A stretch of DNA of 64,000 bases from Phenylobacterium sp. (GCF_030693625.1 NZ_JAUYAF010000063.1:1-64000); one strand, 5' to 3'. Shown: positions 26,859 to 35,668, numbered from the stretch's first letter. The notes: generated by a model not told the origin, from the sequence alone. Program-made: numbers and translations.

Positions 26859-27341
26859 ATGGGCGACTACGGCAGTTCAATATTGAGGCCGGCGGCTGCG
26901 GCGGACGCACCGGCCTTGCAGCGCGTCCTCTTCGACACGTTCGACTCGACGTGGCGACCAAATATCTCGGAGAGCGCTGCGCTGGCCTACGTCCAAGAGA
27001 ACCGACCGGCTGCCTACGTCGGCTCGCGAGGGCTCCTCTTCTGGGTCGTGCAGGTGGGCAGCGAAATCGCCGGCTTCGCCGATTGGGATGGCGACTTCAT
27101 CAACGCGCTTCACGTGCGCTCGGCGCATGCCCGGCAGGGCGTCGGGCGACGGCTGATGGACCATGCTGAAGCCGAGATCGCTCACGCAGGGTTTTCATCG
27201 GTCCGCCTCGAAACCGATACCTTCAATGTTCGCAGCCAGGCGTTCTACGCCGCCCGCGGTTACCTGGAAGAGGGCCGATATCCCGACCAGGAATGGGCCA
27301 GCGGGCTCACCACCCTTCTCCTTGTGAAGCGGTTCGCCTGA
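26859..27341 (+). CDS. GNAT family N-acetyltransferase
   Basis: A 160-residue GNAT enzyme. The acetyl-CoA pyrophosphate-binding motif is in ARQGVGRRLMDHAEAEIAH, preceded by the beta-4 strand INALHVRSAH. C-terminal LETDTFNVRSQAFYAARGY fits the usual alpha-4/beta-7 region. The acceptor substrate is unknown. The stretch from here to about 27.75 kb looks less GC-rich than its surroundings, which could mean recent acquisition. Confidence 0.85.
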   Translation: MGDYGSSILRPAAAADAPALQRVLFDTFDSTWRPNISESAALAYVQENRPAAYVGSRGLLFWVVQVGSEIAGFADWDGDFINALHVRSAHARQGVGRRLMDHAEAEIAHAGFSSVRLETDTFNVRSQAFYAARGYLEEGRYPDQEWASGLTTLLLVKRFA

Positions 27342-27479
27342 GTCCCCCCCCTTGGCTGACATCGACCAAGTCGGTTCCGGCGCTCTCGGGGAACGTCTGC
27401 TTGCGGGGGCCCAGCCCGAGGCCGATTGCGACCCATAGGCGACCTTGCCCTGTGGAAGATGAAGCGCGACGGTGGAGCG

Positions 27480-27737
27480 ATGATCGAGCGCAGTGACAGC
27501 TTCACCGACACCTTCGTCGCGCCAGGCACAGCCGTTCGCTACGACGGGACTGGCACACCTGAGTATGGCGTCGTGGTGCATTGCTGGCGCGACGATGAGA
27601 TCGGCATGCATGACTGCTACGTGGCATTCTTCGGATCAGTGTTTCCGACTAACAAGCCAGAGGCAAAGCCGTATGTGCTTCGGTACGCTGCTACGTCATT
27701 GGCGAGACTGGAGCTTGCAGGCCGGAACGACCGCTAA
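27480..27737 (+). CDS. Small hypothetical protein
   Basis: An 85-residue protein with no recognised domain. It looks like a compact beta-rich fold (VRYDGTGTPEYGVVVHCW and CYVAFFGSVFP are strand-like, with an Asp/Glu-rich turn). I place the start at ATG 27480 because GGTGGAG lies directly upstream; longer starts at 27426 or 27459 lack such a site. No signal peptide. It follows the GNAT gene by 138 bp and is less GC-rich than average. Confidence 0.6.
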   Translation: MIERSDSFTDTFVAPGTAVRYDGTGTPEYGVVVHCWRDDEIGMHDCYVAFFGSVFPTNKPEAKPYVLRYAATSLARLELAGRNDR

Positions 27738-27831
27738 CCACCCACCCATTTGCGACCTTCGGAAGGTCTGCATTTTGGCGAGGCCCGCAGAGGCGCCGCT
27801 AGCCCTCAGGGGAACGCCAGGCGTCAGAAAC

Positions 27832-28656
27832 CTAGCTCTTGCCGTCCCGGGCGTCGGACAGCACCCGCAGCATCTCGCTGGAGAAGATCGAGCCGGTCAG
27901 GCGCGAGCTGGAGCCGTCGCGGTCGGGGCTCTGGGAGCCGCGCAGGATCAGGTCCACCAGGGCGTCCTGCTCCTTCATCCGTTCGGTGCGGCGGGCTGAG
28001 GCGTACTGGATGAAGCCGTCCTCGGCGGGCGCGGCGGCGGGGCTGGTCGCCCGGCCCATGCCGCCCGTGCGGGTGAGGTTGGCATAGACCTCGGCGACGG
28101 TGGCGGGACGGCCGTCGCGGTAGAAGATCGAGCGGTTGGCCTGGGCGGCCTCGGGAAACAGGCTGGCGGCCGAGGCGCCGGGGCGGGTGTTGGCCGCCTC
28201 GATCAGCCGGGCCGAACCCTGCGGCCCCAGGAAGTGGGCGGCGTAAAGCTCCCCGGCCGTGGGCGTGCGGCCGGTGCGGCCCTTCAGATAGGAGGCGTGG
28301 TCGGAGGCAAGCTCCCCGGCCATCAGCGACGAGGCGTGGGCGTCCAGCCGCAGGTCCATCACCGCCTTGCGCGCCTCGGCCCCGTTCACCGAATAGCGGC
28401 CATTGGCGCCCTTGGTGATCAGGTCGGCGTAGCGGGCGTAGCCGTATTTCGAGCCGTGCTGCTTGAGGGTGGACAGCCAGGTCTGCTCGACGAACTGGAA
28501 CAGGCCGGCGGCCGACGAGGATGAGGCCTTGGCGCGAGGGTTATAGCCGCTCTCGCGATTGGCGGTTTTCATCAGGAACGTGAAGTCCACGCCTGTCGCG
28601 TTGGACGCACGTTGGATGGCGGCTTCGACCGCGCCCCTGAGACCCTGGATCGCCAT
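27832..28656 (-). CDS. Lytic transglycosylase (SLT domain)
   Basis: A 274-residue protein with an N-terminal SLT domain. The catalytic Glu is Glu35 in TANRESGYNP, and the family motif AAGLFQFVEQTWL follows. The C-terminal 90 residues are low complexity and probably disordered or interaction-prone. There is no obvious signal peptide, so export may rely on another system such as flagellar or pilus assembly; that is inference. The ATG at 28656 has a CtrA-like palindrome 20-44 bp upstream, suggesting cell-cycle control. Peptidoglycan remodelling at a pole or during division would fit. Confidence 0.85.
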   Translation of the reverse strand: MAIQGLRGAVEAAIQRASNATGVDFTFLMKTANRESGYNPRAKASSSSAAGLFQFVEQTWLSTLKQHGSKYGYARYADLITKGANGRYSVNGAEARKAVMDLRLDAHASSLMAGELASDHASYLKGRTGRTPTAGELYAAHFLGPQGSARLIEAANTRPGASAASLFPEAAQANRSIFYRDGRPATVAEVYANLTRTGGMGRATSPAAAPAEDGFIQYASARRTERMKEQDALVDLILRGSQSPDRDGSSSRLTGSIFSSEMLRVLSDARDGKS

Positions 28657-28675
28657 GATCCCTGGTTTGCACCGA

Positions 28676-28700
28676 CATGGTTAACGCAGCGCTAACCATG
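28676..28700 (-). promoter_or_regulatory. CtrA-like binding site upstream of transglycosylase
   Basis: On the minus strand the sequence reads TTAG-N7-TTAACC (plus-strand CATGGTTA, 28676-28683, to TAACCATG, 28693-28700). This matches the CtrA consensus TTAA-N7-TTAA with one change. The flanks also give the TTAACCAT half-site. The whole is an 8-bp palindrome in the 63-bp gap upstream of the transglycosylase start. CtrA is the Caulobacterales cell-cycle master regulator. Confidence 0.6.
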
Positions 28701-28719
28701 CTGCGGCGGAGGAGCGCAC

Positions 28720-30507
28720 TCAGTCTGCGGCCCTCCGGGCGGCGCTCTCTTCGGTGCGCTTGAGGCACTCCTCGAGACTGGCCAGCAGGCGGGGCAGTTC
28801 GATGGGCTTGGCGATGAAGTCGTCCATGCCGGCGGCGAAATAGGCGTCAGTCTCGTGGCTGAGCACACTGGCGGTCACGGCGATGATCGGGATGCGGGAA
28901 CGCCCGCCGGTCCGCTCGCGCCGGCGAATCGCCTGGGTGGCCTCCAGCCCGTCCATCCCGGGCATGTGGATATCCATGAGGATGGCCGACCAGGTTGCGC
29001 CCTCCCAGGCCTCGATGGCCGCGGCGCCGCTGTCGACGGTGACCGTGTCGATCCCGAACTGTTCCAGCAGCGTGCGGATCACCAGCCGGTTGGTGGGATT
29101 GTCGTCGGCCACCAGAACCCTGAGAGCCTCGTCGAAGCTGGGCTCTTGCGCCTGGGCCACCGAGGTCGGAGCCTCGGCGCTGGCCAAGGGCGTTGTGAAG
29201 CTGAAGCAGGACCCCTCCCCCAGCGTGGTGGTGAAGTCGATCTCACCGCCCATGAGGGTGAGGATCTCACGGCAGATGGACAGGCCCAGTCCCGTGCCGC
29301 CGAACCTGCGGGTCGTGGAAGCGTCGGCCTGCACGAATTTCTCGAAAAGTTGCGGCGCGCGTTCCGGGGCGACGCCCATGCCGCTGTCGGTGACGCTGAC
29401 CTTCAGCAGGTCGCCGTCGGCGTCGATGCGGGCGACAACGGAGCCGGCCTCGGTGAACTTCAGCGCATTGGCCAGCAGATTGGAGATCACCTGCCGCAGG
29501 CGCACCTCGTCGCCGCGACGCCAGCCCTTGGCGGCGGGCGTGATCTCCAGGCGGAACTCAAGGCCCCGCTCCTGGGCCAGACCGCCATAGAGCGCCGCCA
29601 GATCCTCGGCGAAGCCCGCCATGTTGAACACCGTTGGCGACAGTTCCAGGCGCCCGGCCTCGATCTTCGAGATGTCGAGGACATCATTGATGATCCCCAA
29701 CAGGGCGCGGCCGGAGTCCTGGATGGTGCCAAGCCGGGTGCGCTGCAGCTTGGAGAGCGGATCCGCTGACATGGCCTGGGCCATGCCCAGCACGCCGTTC
29801 AACGGGGTGCGCAGCTCGTGGCTTATGGTGGCCAGGAACTCGGTCTTGCTGCGATTGGCGGCGTCGGCGGCCCGCGCCAGCTCCTGCGCCTGGAAACGAA
29901 GAGCCTGGTTGGTGGCCAGCTCCTGTTCGATCTGGCGGTTCAAGGCCTCGGCGGCCAGGCGCGCGCGCAGTTCGCGCATCACCACGCCCCGGGTCATGGT
30001 GGACAGGCCCATGGCTCCAAACGCCCCGGCCAGGCCCACGAAGGCGTATTGCCCCGCCGCGCCGGGCCCGGCCTGCCCCGCGAAGATCACCAGGGCGGTC
30101 AGCGCCAGCACCACGGAGGGGACCAGAATGCGGACGCTGGGCCCCACCGTGGCGAACCCCAGGGCCATGATCACAAAATAGACCAGCTTGGGCGCTTCGA
30201 AATGGATCGCCAGATAGGCCACGGTATTGGCCAGGATCAGCGCGTTGGTGGCCAGGGCCGCCATCTCGAGGGTCAGGTGAGCGGAACCCGGATTGCGGAG
30301 CAGGCGGTGGAAGCCGAGGCAGACCACGGCGGAGACCGCTGACAGGCCCATCAGGATCGCCAGCGCCGACCCGGTCTCATAGAATGGATGACTGGCGGTG
30401 ATGATCACATAGTAGATGCCGGCCGCGATCAGGTACCCGCGCACGACAGGTCGATAGACGGCCGCCAGCTCTTGCGACGGCAGCGGCTCGACGGCTCGTG
30501 AGAACAT
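28720..30507 (-). CDS. Membrane hybrid histidine kinase
   Basis: A 595-residue kinase. N-terminal membrane helices (about residues 28-190) are followed by a coiled coil, HisKA (FLATISHELRTPLNGVLG), HATPase (NLLANALKFTEAG, GTGLGLSICREI) and a receiver (VLVADDNPTNRLVI, phospho-Asp in ILMDIHMPGMDG, switch Thr in IIAVTAS, Lys in FIAKPI). The output probably goes through an Hpt protein such as the one at 20964. There is no extracytoplasmic sensor domain, so the stimulus may be sensed within the membrane. Start ATG 30507. Confidence 0.93.
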   Translation of the reverse strand: MFSRAVEPLPSQELAAVYRPVVRGYLIAAGIYYVIITASHPFYETGSALAILMGLSAVSAVVCLGFHRLLRNPGSAHLTLEMAALATNALILANTVAYLAIHFEAPKLVYFVIMALGFATVGPSVRILVPSVVLALTALVIFAGQAGPGAAGQYAFVGLAGAFGAMGLSTMTRGVVMRELRARLAAEALNRQIEQELATNQALRFQAQELARAADAANRSKTEFLATISHELRTPLNGVLGMAQAMSADPLSKLQRTRLGTIQDSGRALLGIINDVLDISKIEAGRLELSPTVFNMAGFAEDLAALYGGLAQERGLEFRLEITPAAKGWRRGDEVRLRQVISNLLANALKFTEAGSVVARIDADGDLLKVSVTDSGMGVAPERAPQLFEKFVQADASTTRRFGGTGLGLSICREILTLMGGEIDFTTTLGEGSCFSFTTPLASAEAPTSVAQAQEPSFDEALRVLVADDNPTNRLVIRTLLEQFGIDTVTVDSGAAAIEAWEGATWSAILMDIHMPGMDGLEATQAIRRRERTGGRSRIPIIAVTASVLSHETDAYFAAGMDDFIAKPIELPRLLASLEECLKRTEESAARRAAD

Positions 30508-30657
30508 CTTTGATTTGCGCCTCTATTCTCAAAGACCTTGGGAGGAAAGGGATTGCGTCGGCATTAATGGTTTGTATTTCCTCACTTTCGTCGCCATCGA
30601 ATACTTGCGACCAAGCGTCGCAGATGCTTGATCGGGCGACCACAACCTGAGCCTCAT

Positions 30658-30831
30658 GCGGACACGGTCAGCGCCTGCCAGGGGGTGGCCGAGAGCCCCG
30701 ACAACGCCGGCTTCGGACAGGCCGCCCTCAGGCTCGCGGCCTATTTCAGGATGAGCCCTCAGACCCGCGATGGCCAACCGGTGGATGACGCCATTGTGCG
30801 CATCCCGATCAGGTTCACTCTGGGGAATTGA
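30658..30831 (+). pseudogene. TonB C-terminal domain remnant
   Basis: The plus-strand frame ending at 30831 encodes [20 protein letters not shown] followed by a segment ending [19 protein letters not shown] and IPIRF. This is the hallmark C-terminal half of a TonB energy transducer or TonB-like domain. Nothing upstream in any plus frame gives the rest of the domain, the proline-rich linker or the membrane anchor; the only start in frame is TTG 30628. It is best read as a 3' gene fragment in the 370-bp gap between the kinase and the acyl-CoA dehydrogenase. The rest of that gap holds kinase promoter sequence and a hairpin. Confidence 0.6.
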
Positions 30832-30835
30832 TCAA

Positions 30836-30871
30836 CCTCATCCCGGACGCCGACAGGCGTCCGGGATGAGG
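30836..30871. terminator. Perfect 16-bp hairpin, bidirectional terminator
   Basis: CCTCATCCCGGACGCC-GACA-GGCGTCCGGGATGAGG is a perfect stem-loop starting 5 bp after the TonB remnant's stop and ending 7 bp before the acyl-CoA dehydrogenase stop (30878). No strong T-run follows on either strand. It probably terminates the minus-strand acyl-CoA dehydrogenase gene and formerly the plus-strand TonB gene. Confidence 0.6.
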
Positions 30872-30877
30872 TGAAGC

Positions 30878-32044
30878 TCAGTAGCTCTTGGGCAGGCCCA
30901 GCACGCGTTCGGCGATGTAGTTCAGCACCATCTCGCGGCTGATGGGCGCGATGCGGGCGATCATCACCTCGCGGAAGTAGCGCTCAACGTCGTATTCCTT
31001 GGCGTAGCCCATGCCGCCATGGGCCAGGACGGCGGCCTCGCAGGCGTTGAAGCCCGCCTCGCCGCCCAGATACTTGGCGGCGTTGGCCTCCGCCCCGCAA
31101 TCGCGGCCGGCGTCATAGAGGGCCGCGGCCTTGAAGGCCATCAGGTTGGCGGCCTCCAGCTCCGCCCATGACCGCGCCAGGGGATGGGCCACCCCCTGGT
31201 TCTGACCGATGGGTCGGCCGAACACGATGCGCTCCTTGGCGTAGGCCGTCGCCTTGGCCAGGGCCGCGCGGCCCAGGCCCACGGCCTCGGCGCCGAACAA
31301 TACCCGCTCGGGATTCAACCCCTCCAGCAGGTAGTAGAAGCCCCGGCCTTCCTCGCCGATCAGATCGCCGGCCGGGACCTCCAGGTTGTCGATGAAGACG
31401 CTGTTGGACTCCACGGCCTTGCGGCCCATCTTCGGGATCACCGTGGCTGAGATCTTCGAGCGGTCGAAGTCGGTGTAGAACAGGCTCAGGCCCTCGGTGG
31501 CCTTGCGCACCTGATCCTTGGGCGTGGTCCGCGCGATGATCAGCATCTTGTTGGCCCGCTGGGCCATGGTCGTCCACACCTTGCGGCCCGAGATCACATA
31601 GCCGTCGTTGGTGCGCACCGCCCGTGTGGTCAGGCTGGTGGTGTCGAGACCGGAGTCCGGCTCGGTGATGCCGATGCAGATCTTGTCCTCGCCGGAGATC
31701 AGCCGCGGAATGGCGCTGGCTTTCAGCGCCTCGGAGCCGAACTTGGCGATCGGCATGGGGCCGAAGATGTTCAGGTGCATGGCGCTGGCGCCGGAGAAGC
31801 CCGCCCCGGACTCCGCCACCGCCTGCATCATGATGGCGGCTTCGGTCAGGCCCAGACCCGCCCCGCCCAGCTCGACGGGCATGGCGGTCCCCAGCCAGCC
31901 GCCGGCCGCCATGGCGGCGACGAAGGCCTCGGGAAAGTCGCCGGTGTCGTCGGTGCGCCGCCAGTACTCGGCGTCGAAGTCGGCGCAGACCCGGGCGACG
32001 CTGTCGCGGATCGCCTGCTGTTCGTCGCTCAGCCAGAAGCTCAT
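30878..32044 (-). CDS. Acyl-CoA dehydrogenase family protein
   Basis: A 388-residue flavoprotein with the full ACAD fold: N-terminal helical domain (MSFWLSDEQQAIRDSVARVC), middle beta domain (CIGITEPDSGLDTTSL) and C-terminal HGGMGYAKEYDVERYFRE. It should oxidise an acyl-CoA using FAD. The usual IYEGTSEI segment carrying the catalytic Glu of short-chain enzymes reads IAPISREM, so that Glu is absent here; the base may lie elsewhere, as in isovaleryl-type enzymes. ATG 32044 is preferred to an upstream frame extension. The oxidase gene upstream ends 10 bp away. Confidence 0.88.
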   Translation of the reverse strand: MSFWLSDEQQAIRDSVARVCADFDAEYWRRTDDTGDFPEAFVAAMAAGGWLGTAMPVELGGAGLGLTEAAIMMQAVAESGAGFSGASAMHLNIFGPMPIAKFGSEALKASAIPRLISGEDKICIGITEPDSGLDTTSLTTRAVRTNDGYVISGRKVWTTMAQRANKMLIIARTTPKDQVRKATEGLSLFYTDFDRSKISATVIPKMGRKAVESNSVFIDNLEVPAGDLIGEEGRGFYYLLEGLNPERVLFGAEAVGLGRAALAKATAYAKERIVFGRPIGQNQGVAHPLARSWAELEAANLMAFKAAALYDAGRDCGAEANAAKYLGGEAGFNACEAAVLAHGGMGYAKEYDVERYFREVMIARIAPISREMVLNYIAERVLGLPKSY

Positions 32045-32054
32045 CGTTTCCGCC

Positions 32055-33086
32055 CTAGATGTTGTCGAACCGCCTCGGATCGAGCCGGGCGGCATAGGGA
32101 CCAAGGTCCCCCTCCGTCACGCAAGCCGTGATGATCTGCGCCACCAGGGGCGCCAGCAGCCAGCCGTTGCGCCGGGCCCCGACGGCCAGCAGCACGCCGT
32201 GGTGGCGGCCGCGTCCGACCATGGGCAGACTGTCCGGGGTGGCGGCGCGGACGCCGGTCTGGGCGATAACCTTGGCGTCTCTCACAGAGGGGAACAGCCG
32301 CGCGCCGGCCTCCAGCAACCCGGCGACCTGATCGGCCTCGACGGCCAGATCGCCCGCCCCGGCCTGCATGGTGGCGCCCAGGGTCAGGCCACCGGGCGCC
32401 GCGGTGATATAGGCGCCCTCGCCGCGCACCACGATGCCCTCGTAGACGGGGCCGTCGGTGCGAAGGATGTGGCCCTTGATCGGGGAAAGCCGGGCCAGCG
32501 ACGGCGCGATCACGCCTAGGTCGCGCCCCATGCCGGTGGCGATCACCAGCCGCTCGCCGCCCTCGAAGCCGTCGGCGGCGCGGGGGTGGAAGCTGACGCC
32601 CGCGGCCTGAGCGGCGCGGCGCAGGGCCACCAGCGCGGCGGCGGCGTCAATGCGCCAATCCTCGCGGGTCAGCAGGGCGTGGCCCCAACCCGGGGCGAGG
32701 CCCGGCGCCAGGCCGATCATGGCGTTGGGGGACAATTCGGTGGGATGCAGGCCCAGCTTGCGAATGCCCGCGTCGGCGGCGTGCAGGAAGCTCGCGTCCC
32801 CCACCGCCATGGCGCCGGCCCGGTCCACGGTGATCCCGATCCGGGTCTCCAGGGCCGGCCACAGGTCGCGCGCCGCCAGCATCAGGTCGAAGTGGGCGCG
32901 AGTCTCGACGTCCAGCACCGCCTCGAACACCGGGGCGAGCATCCCGGCGGCCACCGCCGAAGCGGCGCCGCCGTCCGGCGACGGATCATAGACCGCCACC
33001 TCCGCCCCGGCGTCGGCCAGGGCGAGCGCCGTCGTCAGACCGAGCGCGCCCGCGCCCGCGACCGTGATCCTTGGCTTGCGGCTCAT
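32055..33086 (-). CDS. FAD-dependent amino acid oxidase (ThiO/DadA-like)
   Basis: A 343-residue D-amino acid or glycine oxidase-type flavoprotein. The Rossmann motif is VAGAGALGLTTALALADAGA near the N-terminus, and VVRGEGAYITA and VGARRNGWLLAPLVAQ are late FAD-contacting segments. The size and C-terminal GRxxHxG-like motif resemble ThiO (glycine oxidase for thiamine synthesis), but no thi genes adjoin it, so no symbol is given. The ACAD gene begins 10 bp downstream, suggesting an operon without an obvious shared pathway. Confidence 0.8.
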   Translation of the reverse strand: MSRKPRITVAGAGALGLTTALALADAGAEVAVYDPSPDGGAASAVAAGMLAPVFEAVLDVETRAHFDLMLAARDLWPALETRIGITVDRAGAMAVGDASFLHAADAGIRKLGLHPTELSPNAMIGLAPGLAPGWGHALLTREDWRIDAAAALVALRRAAQAAGVSFHPRAADGFEGGERLVIATGMGRDLGVIAPSLARLSPIKGHILRTDGPVYEGIVVRGEGAYITAAPGGLTLGATMQAGAGDLAVEADQVAGLLEAGARLFPSVRDAKVIAQTGVRAATPDSLPMVGRGRHHGVLLAVGARRNGWLLAPLVAQIITACVTEGDLGPYAARLDPRRFDNI

Positions 33087-33127
33087 GGGCCTAAGCAGCG
33101 GGCTTCGGCGCCGAAATCAAGCAAATC

Positions 33128-33907
33128 TCACATCGAGGGTGAGGCGCCGCGCCGATAGCGGGCGACGCCCAGGTGGAACAGGCCGACCGCGATAGCGCCG
33201 TAGACCACCGCCCCGAACAGCACCAGGGCCAGGGTCTGGGCGCCCGGATTTCGCACCATGCCCATCGGCGCCAGCACCACGAAGCCGGCGGGCAGGATGG
33301 TGAAGGCGATGGTCTTGACCGCTCCTTGGTAGATCGAGCCGGGATAGCTGGAGAACAGCAGCATGAAGTCGGTCAGGTCGCGGGCGAAGGTGCGCGCGCC
33401 CGCCGCCCAGAAGGCCAGGCTGGCGAAGCTGATGCTGGCGCTGACATAGACGGTGGTCCCCGCCGCGATGGCCAGCAGCAGGGCGGGAAGGTCCGTCCAT
33501 TCCAGCTTGGCGAACACCCCCAGCACGAAGACCGCGCCGGCCAGGTCGCCCCAGGCGGTGGCGATGCTCTCGCGGGCCAGCAGGCGCGGGATCAGCCCCT
33601 TGGGTTGGGTCAGCAGGGCGTCAAGTTCGCCCCGCAGCAGGGTCGCGGCCATGTCGCGATAGCCGCCGAAGAACACCCCGGAAATCCCCACCACCGACAT
33701 GGTCAGCCCAAACAGCAACGCCATGTCCGACAGGGTCCAGCCGCCGATCGAGCGGAAGCCCGCGAAGAACAACACCCACAGGGTCAGGAAAAAGATGTCG
33801 TTGACGATCATCCCCCCCACCTGGATCGCGAAGTTGCCCCGGTCGGAGAAGGAGGTGCGGATCGCCGCGCTCGACTGGGCGGCGTAGAGGCGGAACGCGC
33901 GCATCAT
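33128..33907 (-). CDS. ABC-2 family permease (DUF990-type), second subunit
   Basis: A 259-residue permease with about six membrane helices, of the ABC2_membrane_6 type that occurs in pairs. The start MMRAFRLYAAQSS at ATG 33907 overlaps the stop of the preceding permease by ATGA (33904-33907), so the two are coupled. It is the last gene of a three-gene exporter operon (ATPase, permease, permease). Relatives are annotated as multidrug or viologen exporters; substrate not known. Confidence 0.88.
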   Translation of the reverse strand: MMRAFRLYAAQSSAAIRTSFSDRGNFAIQVGGMIVNDIFFLTLWVLFFAGFRSIGGWTLSDMALLFGLTMSVVGISGVFFGGYRDMAATLLRGELDALLTQPKGLIPRLLARESIATAWGDLAGAVFVLGVFAKLEWTDLPALLLAIAAGTTVYVSASISFASLAFWAAGARTFARDLTDFMLLFSSYPGSIYQGAVKTIAFTILPAGFVVLAPMGMVRNPGAQTLALVLFGAVVYGAIAVGLFHLGVARYRRGASPSM

Positions 33908-34701
33908 ACCCCGCCCTCCCGCAGCACCTTGGCCAGGCCCGCGCGCCACAGCGCCAGGCACAGCAGGGACAGCAGCACGATCCACAGCACCTGCCAGGCC
34001 GCCGCCGTCAGGAACATCGCGCCGGAGGGCGCCAGCGCCTGGACACCGGCCCAATAGAGGTGGGCGGCGAAGGGGGTCGCCTCGGCCAGCTTCCGCAGCC
34101 AGTCGGGATAGAGGCTGATGGGAGCAAACAGCCCGCCCAGCAGGAACATCAGCTTCTGGATCACCAGCTGCACGGGCAGGATGCGGCGGGTCCAGAAGGC
34201 GCACAGTCCGGCCACCGCATAGAGCAGCATGCCCACGGTCACGGCCAGGACGCCCAGCACGAAGAGATAGGGATAGGTGGCGGCGGGCGGCCCCTGCCGG
34301 CCAGTCACCGCCAGCCAGACCACCGCCGTCCCCCCCAGGGCCGCAAGTCGCACCAGGGTCCCGCCCAGGCTCTGGGCCAGGCTCTGCAGCAGGTAGAACT
34401 TGGGCCGCAGCAGATGGGGCTCCAGCCCCCCCGAGCGGATGTCGTCCTCGAACCGCATGTGTACGGCGGGCAGGGAGAGCGTGATCCACTCGGTGGCCAG
34501 GACGTAGAGCACCAGGCCGCCGGCCGGCAGGGCGATGGCGCCGCGCGCGGGCTCGGCCGCCACCTTGTCCCACAGGGCCGAGAGCACGGTCATGATCAGG
34601 ACGTAGAACAGGCAGCGCCCGGCCAGCACGGTCCAACCGGCCATGGCCTGGCCCGCCCCGACCCGCAGGGCGACGGCGGCCGCGGTCAGGTCACGTCGCA
34701 T
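33904..34701 (-). CDS. ABC-2 family permease, first subunit
   Basis: A 265-residue permease with about six membrane helices. The segment RFEDDIRSGGLEPHLLRPKFY is a cytoplasmic coupling region conserved in this paired-permease family. Its start overlaps the end of the ATPase gene by 11 bp and its stop overlaps the next permease by 4 bp. Together they should form a heterodimeric exporter energised by the ATPase at 34691-35668. Confidence 0.88.
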   Translation of the reverse strand: MRRDLTAAAVALRVGAGQAMAGWTVLAGRCLFYVLIMTVLSALWDKVAAEPARGAIALPAGGLVLYVLATEWITLSLPAVHMRFEDDIRSGGLEPHLLRPKFYLLQSLAQSLGGTLVRLAALGGTAVVWLAVTGRQGPPAATYPYLFVLGVLAVTVGMLLYAVAGLCAFWTRRILPVQLVIQKLMFLLGGLFAPISLYPDWLRKLAEATPFAAHLYWAGVQALAPSGAMFLTAAAWQVLWIVLLSLLCLALWRAGLAKVLREGGV

Positions 34702-35668
34702 GGGTCGAGGCGTAGATGTCGGCGATCACCTCCTCCATGGGGGGATCCTCGATGGTGACGTCCTCGATGCCGCCGTCGGCCATGGCCGCGGCGATCACCT
34801 GCTCCACGCGCGTGAGCTTCGTATCCACCTCCAGGATGGTTGCGTGCGCCTCGGAAAGCCGCCGCGTCACGCCGGGCAGGTTCAGGGACACCCCCTGCCC
34901 CGCCGACTGGAAGGTGATGATCTTGCGGCCCAGGAAACGACGGCGCAGCTGGTCGGTGGGCTGGTCCACCACGATCCGTCCCTGGTTGACGACGATCACC
35001 CGGTCGCAGACCAGCTCGATATCCCGGGTGTCGTGGCTGGTGAGCAGCACGGTCTGGCCGTGATCCCGGGCATGTTCGCGGATGAAGTCGCGGATCGCCG
35101 CCTTGGCCGTGACGTCCAGCCCGATGGTGGGCTCGTCCAGGAACAGCAGGCCCGGCCCATGCAGCAGGCTGGCGGTGATCTCGCACCTCATCCGTTGGCC
35201 CAGCGACATGCGGTGCACCGGCTGGTCCAGCAGGTCGGTGAGGGCGAAGCGTTCGGTCAGTTCGCCCAGCCGTTTGGCGAAGGGCGCGGCTTCCTGGTCG
35301 TAGATGTGACGCAGCAGAGTGAAGCTCTCGCGGGCCGGCAGTTCGCCCCACAGCTGGGAGCGTTGGCCAAACACCACGCCGATCTTGTAGGCCAGCGCCT
35401 TGCGCTCCCTCCAGGGCGTCAGGCCCAGCACGCTGGCCTCGCCGCCGGAGGGCTCCAGTATGCCCGACAGCATCTTCAAGGTCGTGGACTTGCCGGCTCC
35501 GTTGGGGCCGATGATGGCCACGCGCTCGCCCCTGGCGATCTCGAAGTCGACGCCGGCGACGGCCTCGATGGTCACATGTTCGGGGGAGAAGGCCTCGAAG
35601 AAGCCGCCGCGGCGCCTAGCGTAGCGGTAGGCCTTGGAGAGCGACTTGACGGTGATGACGGCGGACAT
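34691..35668 (-). CDS. ABC exporter ATP-binding protein
   Basis: A 325-residue ABC ATPase. Walker A GPNGAGKST, the Q-loop region GVVFGQRSQLW, signature MSLGQRMRCE, Walker B LLFLDEPTIGLD and H-loop TSHD are all present. A C-terminal extension of about 80 residues (from IITFQSAGQG) is the DUF4162-like domain usual in ABC-2 systems. ATG 35668 places the first strand at MSAVITVKSLSKAY. It leads the three-gene operon. A short hairpin and 269 bp without a gene separate it from the upstream TetR gene. Confidence 0.93.
   Translation of the reverse strand: MSAVITVKSLSKAYRYARRRGGFFEAFSPEHVTIEAVAGVDFEIARGERVAIIGPNGAGKSTTLKMLSGILEPSGGEASVLGLTPWRERKALAYKIGVVFGQRSQLWGELPARESFTLLRHIYDQEAAPFAKRLGELTERFALTDLLDQPVHRMSLGQRMRCEITASLLHGPGLLFLDEPTIGLDVTAKAAIRDFIREHARDHGQTVLLTSHDTRDIELVCDRVIVVNQGRIVVDQPTDQLRRRFLGRKIITFQSAGQGVSLNLPGVTRRLSEAHATILEVDTKLTRVEQVIAAAMADGGIEDVTIEDPPMEEVIADIYASTHAT

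Noticed and set aside
33128-34636. A 502-codon reading of the second ABC permease including the first permease region
   Set aside because: The N-terminal 243 codons are an out-of-frame reading of the first permease. The ATGA overlap and the MMRAF start show two separate genes.
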